Source: Callorhinus ursinus
Lineage: Eukaryota; Chordata; Mammalia; Carnivora; Otariidae
Reading direction: 5' to 3'
Length of the DNA: 64,000 bases
Assembly (NCBI RefSeq): GCF_003265705.1
Contig: NW_020312867.1
Coordinates: 10,267,228-10,331,227 of the forward strand
The notes beneath the pieces were generated by a model. The model saw only the letters and a list, made by a program, of their open reading frames with translations, was not told the origin of the DNA and did no database searches. This document shows positions 50,300-63,473 of the stretch, in pieces. The position numbers were made by a program, and so were the translations under genes. Positions within the stretch are counted from its first letter, which is position 1; each line of letters starts with the position of its first letter.

Positions 50300-51420
50300 A
50301 GGCTTTATGCTGGTTCTGGTGCCTAAGAAGGTGATGTACACCTTGTGCGCTGGTTGGGTACAGAAGGGCCTCCCAGGGCACCTCAGGGTACCTCAGCCTC
50401 AGAGTCTGCTGAGAGTCCAGCCCTGGGTCCCCACATGCTCTGCTGGCCCACCCAGTGAGACGGCCGGGCTGCCAAGGACTCCTAGTGCAGCCAGCAGCAG
50501 GGAGCCGGGAGCCCACGTTCCCAGCAGGGGCTGCACTCAGCAATACCTTCCCGTGGTGTCATGCCCCAGAAAGCCCTCTGTGTGGCTCTCAGCCCCACCC
50601 CAAGTTCTGCTTTCCCAGCCCCTCAAGGACACTCCTTGAGAGCAGATGAACATCTGTTGCTCCCTTTCCTCCCACTTCCCCACCTCTTCCCCACCACCCA
50701 ACCCAACAAGAACTAGAGCCCAGAGAGGCCCAGTGACTCACTCCAAGACACCCAGAGAGGATAATGGCTTAAAACTTGTCTCCTCACCACCAGCCTTACC
50801 AGCGGTAGGCCATAGTGGGGCTTGACTGAACCCTGACCAAAGTGCTGCCTTTAAGAGCTACTTACATCCCTGAAAGGTCCTAATTCCTACTCCCAGTTCT
50901 GCCCCCATTCCCTGCTCCCCATACACGCAGCCTGTGGCCAGTCCCATCTACCCATGGGCTCTCCAGTAGACCAGCTCTGCCCCCACCACAAATGATCTTT
51001 GCCTGCTGAAACCTTATTCAGTCTTCAAGGTGCAGCTTGAAGGTGGTTTCTAGCTGAAACTTCCCCTGTGGCGTCCCTGGAGCCACTCCACAGCCATCTC
51101 TGTGCTTGCCTTGTCCTTGGCAGCTTATGACCCCCGTTTCTCAGGAGCTGGGACTGAGGACATGTGCCCTGAAGCAATACAGAGCCCCCCAGGCCTTGCA
51201 GTAGTGAGCAAGAGAGAGGTGTGGTCCCTGGGGGTCTGGAGTTGGTAGCAAGGCAAGTCTGGGCAGGGGACACAAGCCCTGCACAACACATATCCCACAA
51301 ACATGAGTTAAATGCCTACTGTATACCATGTACAAGAAGGTGGGCTCTCTGCCATTGAGGGGCCCTGCTGGAGATGAGGCTCTAAGGAGTGCCACAGATA
51401 TGAATCCGAGGGGGAGAAAT
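50300..51420. promoter_or_regulatory. SIGLEC1: SIGLEC1 upstream region
   Basis: Sequence upstream of the first coding exon, not CpG-rich and without an obvious TATA box. The promoter and any noncoding 5' exon cannot be located by eye. Confidence 0.35.
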
Positions 51421-52262
51421 GCCAGAAACACATATAACTAAAATTATAAAACTGTTAGAAGAAAACATGGGTGATGGGCGCCTGGGTGGCTCAGTTGGTT
51501 AAGCGACTGCCTTCGGCTCAGGTCATGATCCTGGAGTCCCGGGATCGAGTCCCACGTCGGGCTCCCTGCTCAGCGGGGAGTCTGCTTCTCCCTCTGACCC
51601 TCCCCCCTCTCGTGCTCTCTATCTCTCATTCTCTCTCTCTCTCAGATAAATAAATAAAATCTTAAAAAAAAAAAAAGAAAACATGGGTGAAAATCTCCAT
51701 GACCTAGGATCAGGCAATGACTTCTCAAGTATGACACCAAAAGCACAGCAACAAAAGGAAAAAAAATAGATAAATTGGACTTGATCAAAATTTTAAACTT
51801 TGGTACACATCAAAGGACACTATCAAGAGAGTGAAAAGACAACCCACAGAATGGGAGAAAATATTTGAAAATCATCTATCTGATAAGGGATTGATATCTA
51901 GAATATATAAAGAACTCCTACAACCCAACAAGAACATGAACAAAAAACCCCAAACAACCCAAATTCAGAAAGTGGGGTAAGGACTTCAATACACACTTCT
52001 CCGAAGATGGTATACAAGTGGCCAATAAGCCCATAAAAAGATGTTCAACATCATGAATTATTAGGGAAATGCAAATTAAAACCACAATCAGCTACCACTT
52101 CATACCCATCAGAATGACTATTAACAAAAAAAAAAAACCAGAAAATAATAAATGTTGATGAGGACGTGGAGAAATGGGAAGCCCCGTGCACCGCTGGTGG
52201 GAATGTAAAATGGCACAGCCCCTGTGGAAAATAGCTTGGGGGTTCCTCAAAAGTCAGACATA
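51420..52262 (+). mobile_element. L1 ORF2 3' fragment, sense
   Basis: Typical L1 ORF2 end ('aatgggagaaaatatttga', 'atgcaaattaaaaccacaa', 'gctggtgggaatgtaaaatg') with many stops. Interrupted by a SINE at 51475-51674. Confidence 0.9.
51475..51674 (+). repeat. Carnivore SINE nested in L1
   Basis: Full-length. The L1 string AGAAAACATGGGTGA is duplicated at 51460-51474 and 51676-51690. Confidence 0.94.
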
Positions 52263-52460
52263 GGGACACCTGGGTGGCAGAGTCGGTGACGTGTCTGCCT
52301 TCGGCTCAGGTCATGATCCCAGGGTCCTGGGATCGAGCCCCTCCTTGGGCTCCCTGCTCAGCAGGGAGTCTGCTTCTCCCTCTCCCTCTGCCCCTCCCCA
52401 CCACTCATGTGCGCTTTCTTTCTCTCTCTCAAATAAAAAAAAAATACATATATTTGAAAA
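52263..52460 (+). repeat. Carnivore tRNA-derived SINE
   Basis: Full-length, inserted at the truncated end of the L1 ('gtcagacatagggacacctgggtgg'). Confidence 0.92.
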
Positions 52461-55400
52461 AACAACAAACAAACACCCATGTTGCCAACTTTTCAGTCCT
52501 CCCTTGTCCTAAACGCTGACTTGGCAGAGTGAAGGGGCAGGCACGAGGAGGCTGGGAGTGAGGACAGGAAACTCATGACACCTCCCAGCCCACAGCCCAC
52601 CAGCCGCGGGAATGGGGCCCAACTGATTCTGGGGGCTACCAGGGGGCACACCTGGGGCGGGGCTGAGCAGGCACCCAGGGCCTGCATGGGATCTGAATGG
52701 TCCGTTAGGATGACGGTACTTTGCCAAGTGTGAAGGGAGAAGGAACGTCCTTGCAGGGAACGGGGCAAAGGCAAAGGCGGGGAAAGGCCGGGAAGAGCAC
52801 TGTTTCTCAGGGGACCCAGCAGACAGCTCTGGTCATTTGCTGAGGCCCAGTGGCTCATCCCCAGTTCTTTGAGTGGCTCTAGGCCTGCTCCTCTCCCAGG
52901 AGGATGGACCCACAGCCTCTACGCCTGGTCCTTGGCCACAGGAGAGGCTCATGCTGGCCCAGGCTGGAGCTATGGCCCGGATGTTGGGCTGAAAGGCAGC
53001 CCTGGGCATGTTTGGGGCAGGTGGTGGGTAACAAGGTCAGCTCTGCTATAGCAGGGACATCGGGAAGATAGTGGCATGTCGGCCCCAGTGCCCCTGCTGT
53101 ACCCATTTGGGGCCATGAAAAGGACAATGCTGAAACTACAGAAGGAATGGTGGGATTTTAGACCTACTGACCCCAGAATGGAGCAAAGATTATTGAAACA
53201 TGCGAGAGGACCCTTTCTAGAACCATCCCAAATCACGTCATGTAGATGTCACTTACACTTAACCCAAGAGGTCACTTACACTGACCCAAGAGGTCAGTCC
53301 CACCAGCGTCCATCTCATTGACTCAAGCTGTTCCACCCCAAAGACCACCCTCATCCCAGAGAACTTTCCTGGAAAAAAGAAGGGGCAAGACAGACCCCAG
53401 AAAGGAAGACACTTGTCCCTATTTAAAAACCTCAGAGCTACGGGGTAGGTGATCCTAGGGCGTGGATTGAGCTTGGTGTACTGGTGTGAGCCCTGCGCCC
53501 CCTGGTGGTAAAAGGGTGATTTCCCAGTCCTGGGAAAGAGGGTGGGTGTCCTGGGGGACGGGAGCCCCAAATCCTGGAAACAACCCCTTCCTTAGGCAAT
53601 GACCTTCTGGGAGAGGATTGCTCCCCAGACCTCAGAAAGTTCCTGAGGCTCATCTCTGTATCTCCAAGTCTTGGGTGCCCTGAAGATAGGGTTTAAATCC
53701 CCCACTCCCAGAATTGGTATATGTTGCTTCAGGGTGGGGCTGGGGTGGCCTGGCACGCAGTGGATGCCTGTGTCTGCTGCCTGTGGAGAATAAGTGGGCG
53801 GGTAAAGTCTATGTGAGACCAAGTGTCCCATGATAACTGGGGAGGGCTTGCTGAAACCTGACCTCTGATCCCAGAGACCAGTCTGGCCTGGGGAAGGAAG
53901 GACCGAGGTAGTTTCACTATAGACAGCTAGGCAGGGTTCAGTTTCTGTTTCCTAGTACCAGGGCTTCCCCCCCCCTCCAACTTCCCTATCCAGCAGCAGA
54001 AGGAGGGAAATAAGGGGACCCAGCCATCTGGAGTGCTCTGCCCCACAGATAGAAAATCAGGGTACAGGCAGGCAAGTCCAGAGTATATCATCTTCATAAT
54101 AGTGGAAAACCCCAAACATAAGCCAAATGTTTCACCTGAAAAGCCATACAGCCCATAAATGAAGTCGACTAGCTTTGAAATGGGCAGTAGAGATTTCACA
54201 CCTCGTTTTTTCAGGTGTAAAATGGGTAGAGCCCATTGTGGGCTCTAATGGCTGTAAATGGGTAGAGCCCAAGCGCCGCTCCCCAGGTTGTGCTAGGCGG
54301 TGCTGGGGATCCTGCTGGGAGGAGGAAGTGGTGATGAAGGGAGTGAGCGGGACTGGGCTCCTGCGAGGTCGGGTGAGGGGTAGGCGGCAGCTGGGTGAGC
54401 GTGAAGGTGAATCTCAACGCAATGTGGGATGGAATTGGGTGGATGCGGAGGGGAGAGTGATTGGTTGGGAGAGGATGAAGGTCGGGGTTGAGGCTGCATG
54501 AAGATGACAGAAATGTTTGGGGTGTCACTGGGAGTAGGGAGGGCTGGAAGGTGTGAGGACTGGGATCGGGATGTGGGTTGGGGAAGATTTGGGGGTGTGG
54601 AAGAGTTCTGGTAATGACTGCAGCTTTGATTAGTGTCTAGGGCTTGGGTTGGTCTGGGGTCCAGCACCCACCCCCAACGCCCCCCAGCAAATCTCAGCCA
54701 GCCCCTCTCCCAGCCCCCCTCTCACGCTCTGGAAATGGGAGTACCTGCTCCGCGGGGGGAGGGGCTGCAGGGCTGGTGAGCCACAGGAAGAACAGGAAGG
54801 AGGGCCAGGTGCTCGTGCTGCTGGTGGTGCTGGTGGCTTCCCAGGGTTCTGCCACCCCAAGAGAGAAGGTCCAGCCTCAGAGGCTGCTTCCTCTTTTCCC
54901 AAAGCCTCAGCCTGGAGGCTGGTCAGGGAGGCAGCTGCAGGCCTTGCATAATACCAAGACAGGAAAGGCTTCCTAGGCAGGGGCAGGGCCCCCAGGAAGG
55001 CCCTTCAGGACTCGAGCAAGCAGAAGTGGGATCTGGGGCCACACTGGAGTGTCCTCTCAGGCACAGTGAAATGGGGGGGGTCCTACTTACAAGCCATGTC
55101 CATTCTCCTCTTCTTTGTGGCCACTGGCCTTTTTAGGGAGTCCGAGAGAGGAGGAAGGGAACTTTCTACCCATGGTCCTCCTGACAACAGGGAAGGAGAC
55201 AAGCCCAGCCTGGGGTGAGGGAGCATTACAGGGCACCCAGATGCAAGTATTGATTCTCCAAGGCCTGTGGGAGCCTCTCAGTGTCCCCCTGCTAGCAGGA
55301 TTCTCTGAGAAGAACCCCCTAAGAAGCAGGCCCTAGTCGTGGGGGACACAGGGCCCCCAACCTCCAGGATACTCCTCAGGCTGGAACAGCCTCCCTGGTC

Positions 55401-55970
55401 CCCTCTTCCTTCCTCACCGTCTGTCCTACACCCCCACTACCCCTCCATGTGACTTCAGCATCCCCCAACCCCCACTGAGGCAGAAAAAGAAAACCCCCAC
55501 CACGGCTAGTTACTATTTTTTTATTGGTGCCCATTTTATTGATGGCCTACTATGTGCCAGTCACTCGCAATAGGGAGCAGAGTGTTAACTGTTCCAAGCA
55601 ATGCCGGATACAAGTGACAACACATTTCTCATCTCACAACTCAAACTTGACTCCACTCAGCCCCTACCTATCTGTGGCAGGCCCCCTGTACCCTGTCGGC
55701 AAACCCGCATGTACAGATCAACAAGGACATGAAACCCTGAATCAGGATGAACATGAACCAGGACCCCAGGCCACAGTGGCCCAAAGCAACTGTCTCCTGG
55801 CATTCCGCCCTGAAATCCTCAAGCCCCAGAGAACTTAGGGCTCTGTCACTCACTCTGGTTTCTTTGCAGCCCCTGTATCTCTCCTAAACTTGGGTCATTT
55901 CCTCTTTTGACCAAAACACAGTGGATTCATCCATTGCTTCTTCCTCCAACCCCAACATGAGGTTGATTTA
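52461..55970. other. Intergenic spacer toward HSPA12B, no gene recognised
   Basis: About 3.5 kb of mostly unique sequence. It contains a short imperfect tandem duplication around 53248-53300 and another around 54220-54270 ('gggtagagccca' units). Open frames near 54640-54980 lack homology I recognise. A noncoding 5' exon of HSPA12B is conceivable but unsupported. Confidence 0.4.
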
Positions 55971-56400
55971 GCTCTAGGTCTATGCAGCTGATTCCAACTG
56001 TATGACATTCTGGACAAAACCAAACTAGGAAGACAGTAAAAAGGTCATTGTTACCAGAGGTTAGTGGGGAAGAAAGTATGAATAGGTGGAGCACAGAGGA
56101 TTTTTTAGGGCAGTGAAACTGTTCTGTATGGTACCATAATGACGCATGCATGTCATTATTGACCTGCCCAAATCCACAGAATGTACAAAACTGAGTGAAC
56201 TCCAACATCAACTGTGGACTTCAGGTGAGTATAATGTGTCCGTGTAGGTTCATCAGTTACAATAAATTGGCGGGGGATGTTGATAACTGGGGGAAGCTAT
56301 GCATGTTGGGGGGGCGGGCATAGAGGGCATATGGGAAATCTGTGTATCTTCCCCACATTGTGATGCAAACCTAAAACTGTTCTTAAAAAAAAAGAAAAGA
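55970..56400 (+). mobile_element. Diverged L1 3'-end fragment
   Basis: 'gattccaactgtatgacat', 'ctgtatggtaccataatgac' and 'gggaagctatgcatg' align loosely with the L1 3' modules at 45952 and 63478, but this copy is older and has no SINE at its left edge. Confidence 0.65.
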
Positions 56401-56766
56401 AAAAGAAAATAATAGAAAGGACAAAGCTCATTCTATTAGCTCCAGCCGCTGGAGTGAGAGAGAGCTCAGAAATTCTCTCAAGAATTTGGGCCATAACTGG
56501 TAGGCACGCAACTTCAGCATCCACTTTCCATCACCTGAAACCAATGCCGGCTCACGCCCTTGATCTGGGCAACTGACGTTTCAGCCTCCAGGCAGGTGGC
56601 TGAAGGTGGTGTGCTTAACTACTTTCATGTCCGTATTGTTTGTCGGTTGTAAAATAGAAGGAATAAAGGTCGGTGCAGAGAAATTCTTTTAGCAATTCTC
56701 AGGCTTTTGTATCCTGAAATTCCATTTCTTTGCAATTAAAAATATCAGATCAAAATCTGTCCTAAG

Positions 56767-56970
56767 GGCCACCTGGGTGGCTCAGTCGTTAAGCGTCTGC
56801 CTTCGGCTCAGGTCATGGTCCCAGGATCCTGGGATCGAGCCCCGCGTCAGGCTCCCTGCTCAGCGGGAAGCCTGCTTCTCCCTCTCCCACTCCCCCTGCT
56901 TGTGTTCCCTCTCTCGTTGTGTCTCTCTCTGTCAAATAAATGAATAAAATCTTTATATAAAAAAAATCTG
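56767..56970 (+). repeat. Carnivore tRNA-derived SINE
   Basis: Full-length, flanked by AAAATCTGTCCT on both sides. Confidence 0.94.
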
Positions 56971-57188
56971 TCCTGAGAATAACAGATCCTAAAATAATAG
57001 AACCTTTCAGGATTAGGAAAGAGCATGAGCAGAGATGCCACACAATGTTTTTAGTGGCAATGCTTGAAACGGGAAATCTTGAATATGAAATTAAATCCAG
57101 CTAAAAAATGAATTTATTTCATGACTTAATGGCGTTACTCTTAGTAAAAAGTGTTTTACTTTTGTTCTGGAATAAATAAGCATAATTT

Positions 57189-57384
57189 TAAAAAAGATTT
57201 TATTAATTAATTAATTTGTCAGAGAGAGAGCGCACAAGCGGGGTAGGCAGAGGGAGAGGCAGAGGCAGAAACAGGCTCCCCGCCACCCAGCAGGGAGCCC
57301 GATGCGGGGCTCAATCCCGAGACCCTGGGATCATTACCTGAGCAGAAGGCAGACGCTTAACTGACTGAGCCACCCAGGCGCCCC
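57189..57384 (-). repeat. Carnivore tRNA-derived SINE, minus orientation
   Basis: Ends 'gagccacccaggcgcccc', with direct repeat AAGCATAATTTT on both sides. Confidence 0.94.
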
Positions 57385-58518
57385 AAGCATAATTTTTTTT
57401 TTAATGAAGAAAATGTTAGGCTAAAATGCAGAAAATTAGAATTAATAGGGATTTAAATAAAATAGAAGTGTATTTCCCTCTCCCTCAAGTAAGTGTTGGC
57501 ATCCAAGGCTGATGTGGCAACTGCACGATCATCACGAAACTAGAACACTTTTAATTTTTTGTGTTCTGCCATCTTCAATGCACTGCTTCCACTCATGGTC
57601 TAAGACGGCTGCTGGAATGCCAGCCATTATATCTGCGTTCCAGAAAGCAAGATGGAGGAAGGAACAAAGCAGGTCATGCCCCATCTTTTAAGGATAATTC
57701 CTTAAATTGCATATTTCATTTCTGCTTATATCACACTAGCCAGAAGTTAGTCACCTAGCTTTATGTCTTTATTCCAATAGATGATGTGCCCAGGTAAATC
57801 CTAGGGGTTCATTACTAAGGAGTCGGGGGAGATGAAGCCCTGCCTTTTTATGGAGCAACCAGGATCCTAATTAAATCACTCATTCCTTGGAACTGTTGGG
57901 ATCCCAGCCCCAGCCCCCCCCCCCCCCCCCACCCCCCCCCCCACCACTCAACTCTGACAGCATCTCTGTAGAGCCTCCTATCTCCCATAGAAGGAGCCAG
58001 AGCCCTCTGCTTCCTTGCCTTTGTCCCTTCAGCTCCAATTGCAACATGGAAGGTATGGCCGGCTCAGCCCACAGTGGCCCAAAGAAGATCTTCAGGGCTT
58101 GCTGTGGTCAGCTTGGGGACATGTGCGAGTCACGTAGTCAGTGGTTAAGAGCCTGGGCCTTGCATAGAGCTGAGTTCAAATCCAGACATATCATTCAGCA
58201 GCTGTGTGATCGGGGGAAGTCACTCAACCACTCTGAACCTGGAGCCTTGGGAACAGCATAGTGTGAAGAGCCTGCCCCACCGAAGGGGCAGGACCACTCC
58301 CATAGCCACACTCTGGATTGTCACTCATTCAGTCACCCCAGAGCCTGTGGTCTGTTGCTCTGGCTCTCCTCCCCTGCTCATGTACCCATTTCTGCTCCTG
58401 GAGAGTTTGAGGGCATATGGACTTCTCCACCCCTAACCCCACCCCCACTAACGCTCCAGGGCAGAGAAAATCGCTTCCATCAATGCCAATACCAATCAGC
58501 CCTACCCTCCCTTCCTTT
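57385..58518. other. Intergenic spacer, no gene recognised
   Basis: AT-rich then GC-moderate. Carries a long C run at about 57916-57943 interrupted by single A. No coding evidence. Confidence 0.45.
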
Positions 58519-58718
58519 TTTTTTAATATTTTATTTATTTATTTGACAGAGAGAGACACAGCGAGAGAGGGAACACAAGCAGGGGGAGTGATAGAGGGAG
58601 AGGGAGAAGCAGGTTTCCCGAGGAGCAGGGAGCCCAACACGGGGCTTGATCCCAGGACCCTGGGATCATGACCTGAGCTGAAGGCAGACGCTTAATGACT
58701 GAGCCACCCAGGCACCCC
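58519..58718 (-). repeat. Carnivore tRNA-derived SINE, minus orientation
   Basis: T tract start, 'gagccacccaggcacccc' end, with a CCCTCCCT-type direct repeat on both sides. Confidence 0.92.
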
Positions 58719-59059
58719 TGCCCTCCCTCCCTAAAGATGAATTGGCCACCAGGTGTTACCAGCCAGTTGAGAAAACCCAACAAAAGCAGGATTAAGAAAA
58801 GCATAGCAAACCACAATTCAGTGCTCACCGTGCACCTAAGCATGGACATACAGTGGCCTAAGTACTGACATTCAGTAACCATGTAATGACCCCCTGAGCC
58901 AGGTGCTCTTGTTACCTCCACTTTGAAGGAAACTGAGTCACAGAACAGTACATTAGCATGGCTGAGATTTAAACAGCTCCTGAGGGGCAGAGACATGGAA
59001 TCTGAACCCAGGCAGCCTGTTTCCTGCACTAAACTCTGAATTACTCAACTCTATGCCTC

Positions 59060-59565
59060 TTTCTTCTTATTATTAAGCTTTTTATTTTAATTCCAGTGTA
59101 GTGAACAGTGTTATATTAGTTTCAGGTGTACAATATAGTGATTCAACAATTCTATACATTCTTCAGTGCTCATCATGGTAAGTGTGCTCTTCATCCCCTT
59201 CACCCGTTTCCCCCATCCCCCATCCCCCCTCCCACCTCCCCGCTGGTAACCATCAGTTTGTTCTCTATACTAGGAGTCTGATTCTTGGTTTGTCTCTCTC
59301 TCTCTCTCTCTCTCTTTTTGTTTGCTTGTTTGTTTGTTTGTTGCTTTGTTTCTTCAATTCCACATATGAGTGAAATCACATGGTATTTGTCTTTGGCTGA
59401 CTCATTTCACTTAGCATTATACCCTCTGACTCCATCCAAGTTGCTGCAAATGGCAAAATTTCATTCGTTTTTATGACTGAATAATATTCCATCATGTACA
59501 TATACTACATTTTATTTATCCACTCATTTTTTGATGACACTTGGGTTGCTTCCAATACTACCTCT
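59060..59565 (-). mobile_element. L1 3'-region fragment, antisense
   Basis: Reversed L1 motifs: 'atatgagtgaaatcacatgg', 'ctgactcatttcacttagca', 'gactgaataatattccatca'. A (CT)n tract sits inside at about 59297-59316. Confidence 0.85.
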
Positions 59566-59897
59566 TTAATAAACTAAAAAAAAAAAAAGAAGTGAACTGA
59601 TCCAGAGGAAACAGGTAATTCAAAGAACAGAAGAGAACTTATAAAAAGAGTCTAATTCTATTATACTCATAAAACAAATGAAGGAAGTTATGAAAAAAAG
59701 CAAAAAGTAATTCTTGGAAATTTAAAATAGAATCACTGAGGAAAAAACAATTCAATAGAAAGAAGTGTGAGCATCTGTGGTTTGGGTGTCCAAAATAAAT
59801 TCATTTAGTAAAAAAAAAAAAAAAAAAAAAAAGCTCTGATTTCCCTCCTGTATTCTGAAGCCTGTGGATTGGATGGAATTGACCACCCCCTCCCCAT

Positions 59898-60092
59898 TTT
59901 TTTTAAAGATTTTATTTATTTATTTGATAGAGACAGAGACAGCAAGAGCAGGAACACAAGCAGGGGGAGTGGGAGAGGGAGAAGCAGGCTTCCCGCTGAG
60001 CAGGGAGCCTGATGTGGGACTTGATCCCAGGACTCTGGGATCATGACTTCAGCCGAAGGCAGCCGCTTAATGACTGAGCCACCCAGGCGCCC
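59898..60092 (-). repeat. Carnivore tRNA-derived SINE, minus orientation
   Basis: Full-length, ends 'gagccacccaggcgcccc', direct repeat around CCCTCCC(C/T)ATTTT. Confidence 0.93.
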
Positions 60093-60932
60093 CCTCCCTA
60101 TTTTATACACAAGAGGAACATGTTGCTGCTGACAGTCCACTTTGAGGAGCCAGGGGATGGAGACAACACTGAGGGCAGAGGAAAAATATATAGTGACCCT
60201 GGGTCCTTGATGACATTACAGTCCCTGGATCAAGCCTTACCTGAAGCTAAAGGAGTGAGTGCTTCCCTTTCCCGATATCCACTTATCCAATCCTATAGAA
60301 AGACTCCAATTATCCTTGCCTCAGTTGTGTTTCCAGCCCTCAGATGAGTCACCGTCTAGGTAAACTACCAGGCCTTGCGTGCAAACCCACCCATGAAGGC
60401 ACAGCAATTGGGAACAAAACCAAAAACAAACCAAATCACACAACTGGATTGGGGAAGCAGCAGTTCACCAAAAGAAAGGGGAGGGGAAAGGAGGGCTGAA
60501 TAAACACAACAGCAGCTGCCACATCTCACTACACACACAAAGGGCCCAGGCATGGGAAAGTGTGCATGGCAAGAAGATTTTGTGGTAACATAATGGAAAT
60601 GACATCTGTTTCTTCTCCCAGGAAGAAAAAAGAAAGGCAATTAGAAAACCAGAAACAACAAAATCTATTCCAGGGACTGAATATGAAGCAAACACATGTG
60701 AGACATGATTTTGAGCCATCAGTGGAGTATAAGAAAAGAGAATCTGCTTGACCTTGATGTTGGAGATGGCAAATATGCTTCAAGCAGCAGAAGGTGGAGG
60801 GAATGGCTTTGTTTCCTTCTCAATGGAGCTAGCTCATCACTTGGCTCTGCAGTAGGTAATGTTTATATAATCATAAAATCGGTTGATTTTCAGTTTGCAG
60901 AATCAACCTGAAGATAAAGAATGGAAGATTTG
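60093..60932. other. Intergenic spacer, no gene recognised
   Basis: AT-rich sequence without recognised repeat or exon. Confidence 0.4.
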
Positions 60933-60933
60933 G

Positions 60934-61132
60934 GGCACCTGGGTGGCTCAGTTGGTTGGGCGGCTGCCTTTGGCTCGGGTCATGATCCTGGAGTCCCTGG
61001 ATCAGTCCCGTGTCGGGCTCCCTGCTCGGCGGGGAGTCTGCTTCTCCCTCTGACCCTCCCCCCTCTCATGTGCTCTCTCTCATTCTCTCTCTCTCTCTCA
61101 AAATAAATAAATAAAAATCTTTAAAAAAAAAA
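60934..61132 (+). repeat. Carnivore tRNA-derived SINE
   Basis: Full-length with direct repeat AAGAATGGAAGATTTGG on both sides. Confidence 0.95.
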
Positions 61133-61337
61133 TTAAAAAAAGAATGGAAGATTTGGTTATAATTACAAAACAGAATGTAAACGTTATAAACTTTGACCAT
61201 GGAAATGTGAAGGTAAAACCAACAGAAATTAGAAGGGGTATGGAAGGAAGAAGGCAGGTGGACTAGAGAGGTTAATTTATCTTTACATAGTGATGGGGCT
61301 CAAGAAGTTGCCTATATTTTAAATATAGATTGTGCAG

Positions 61338-61550
61338 GGACACCTGGGTGGCGTAGTCATGGGTTAAGCTGCCAACTCTTGATCTCGGCTCAGGTCACAA
61401 TCTCAGAGTCCCGGGATTGAGCCCCACTGGCAAGCTCCCCACTCAGCAGGGAGTCTGCTTGAAGATTTCTCTCCCTCTCCCTCTGCCCCTCCCCCTTCTC
61501 ATGGGCGCACACACACTCTCTCTCTCAAATAAATAAATAAATCTTAAATA
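61338..61550 (+). repeat. Carnivore tRNA-derived SINE
   Basis: Full-length with imperfect direct repeat AAATA(T/C)AGATTG on both sides. Confidence 0.92.
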
Positions 61551-61727
61551 CAGATTGATCAGAACTATAAATAACAGCAACATGAGACTGTGATAATAAT
61601 ATAGCCAACAAAACTGAAAAAGTGGGAGCGGAGGGGGGAGATTGGAGATGGTGTGATTAAAATTCTTGCTTTAGCAATGAGGTATCATTAGATGCTCTTG
61701 AGTTACTAAATTGAGAAACAGAGGTAG

Positions 61728-61925
61728 GTGTTTTTTTTTTTTTTTGAGAGAGAGAGAAAGCACATGTGTGCAGCGGGGGAGGGGCAGATGAAGAGAGAGA
61801 ATCTCAAGCAGACTTCCCGCTGAGTGTGGAGCCTGAGACGGGCCTCGAACCCAGGTCCCAGAGAGCATGACCTGAGCTGAAATCAAGAGTCCTATGCTTA
61901 ACCAACTGAGCCACCCAGTTGCCCC
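61728..61925 (-). repeat. Carnivore tRNA-derived SINE, minus orientation
   Basis: T tract start, 'gagccacccagttgcccc' end, direct repeat GAGAAACAGAGGTA on both sides. Confidence 0.94.
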
Positions 61926-62429
61926 GAGAAACAGAGGTAAAGCGTATTCTTTAGAACTATAGTGTTAAAACTCTGAAATATCTAAAAATAGAAAAATTCT
62001 GAGGAGTGGATTGTGTGTAGGAAATTTTGCTTTCCATTTTGTCCCATCCTGTACTGGTTGAATTTCTTTACCTACACAGACTACACCATATCAGACCCCC
62101 ACCACCCATCTCACTCTACCTCCTACGTTTCTATGGAGGGTCGGCACTCAGCACATTTCCCACCTCCTCCTAATTTGTCTGCCTGTACTGAAGGGAGTGG
62201 AAAACCACATTTGCATTTCCCAGACTCCTTTCCAGCTTCCATAATGCAACCACATGACCATTCAGCCAAAATTAATTTCCCATTTTACCAGACTGTCAAA
62301 TAATAGTGTCTCTCAAAACCCTGGAACTGGGACTAAGCGACACCGTTAGGCTTCTGCTTCTAGCTGAAATGAAGGGCAGATACATCCAGGAATGCTCACA
62401 TGCATGGAGAAGAAAAATAACAGGCAATC

Positions 62430-63275
62430 TGTTAAGAGAATGAAAAGACAAGCCACAGACTGGGAGAAAATATTTGCAAAACATGTATCTGATAAAGGAC
62501 TTATATCCAAAATATACAAAGAAGTCTTACAACTCAACAATAAGAAATCAAACAACCCCAGTAAAAAATGCACAAAGAGGAGTGTCTAGTTGGCTGTCAG
62601 TGGAGCACGCAACTCTTGATCTCGGGGTTGTGAGTTTGAGCCTCACGTTGGGTGCAGAGATTACTTAAAATTTAAAAAGTCTTTTAAAAATGCACAAAGG
62701 ATCTGAACAAATATGTCACCAAAGATACATAGCCAGCAAGTAACCATGTGAAAAGATGCTCAACATCATATGTCATGGGGAAATTGCAAATTAAAACAAC
62801 AATGAGATATCACTACATGCCTATCAGAATGGCCAAAATCCAGAACACTGACAACATCAAATGCTGGCGAGGATGTAGAGCAATAGGAACCTCCATTCTT
62901 TGCTGGTGGGAATGCAAAGTGGTACAGCTACTTTGGAAGACAGTTTGGTGGGTTTCCTACAAAGTTAAACATAATCTTACCATATGATCCAGCAGTCACA
63001 CTCCAAGATATTTACCCAATTGTGTTGAAAACATGTCTACACAAAACTCTGTCTACAAATGTTTATAGCAGCTTAAATTATAATCACCAAAAACTGGAAG
63101 CAACCAAGATGTCCTTCAATGAGTAAATGGATAAATAAACTGTTACATGCATACAAGAGAATATTATTTAGTGACAAAAAGAAATGAGCTTTCAAACCAT
63201 GAAAAGACACGGAGGAAACTTAAACGCATATGACCAAGTGAAAGAAGTCAGTCTGAAAAGACTATCTTCTGAGGA
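62430..63275 (+). mobile_element. L1 ORF2 3' fragment, sense
   Basis: Same L1 region as at 51.8-52.2 kb ('gactgggagaaaatatttg', 'gctggtgggaatgcaaagtg', 'ggaagcaaccaagatgtcc'), stop-ridden. Contains a short SINE at 62578-62685. Confidence 0.9.
62578..62685 (+). repeat. Short carnivore SINE nested in L1
   Basis: tRNA-head subtype ('ggggttgtgagtttgagcc'). The L1 string AAAAATGCACAAAG is duplicated on both sides. Confidence 0.92.
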
Positions 63276-63473
63276 TGCCTGGGTGGCTCAGTTAGCTGAG
63301 TGTCTGACTCTCAGTTTTGGCTCAGGTCATGATCTCACAGTTGTGGGATCGAGCCCAGCGCCGGCTCCACACTCAGTGCGGAGTCGGCTTCAGATCCTTT
63401 CTCTACCTCCCCCCTGCCCCTCCTCTCTCTCTCTCTCAAATGAATAAATAAAATCTTTGGGGGGAAAAAAAAA
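63276..63473 (+). repeat. Carnivore SINE at the L1 ORF2/3'-end junction
   Basis: Full-length. L1 string AAAAGACTA(T/C)CTTCTG is duplicated on both sides. Shares subtype features (AAATGAATAAATAAAATCTT tail, 'gatctcacagttgtggga') with the SINE at 45764. Confidence 0.92.

Noticed and set aside
50297..50341. Upstream in-frame ATG for SIGLEC1
   Set aside because: It would put 15 mostly polar residues before the hydrophobic signal peptide; the start at 50296 has a better context and fits the family.
53248..53300. Short direct repeat around 'aggtcacttacac'
   Set aside because: A single imperfect local duplication of about 20 bases with no associated feature.
54600..55020. Possible first exon of HSPA12B
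   Set aside because: Synteny predicts HSPA12B to the right, but none of these frames resembles its protein, so I cannot support it.
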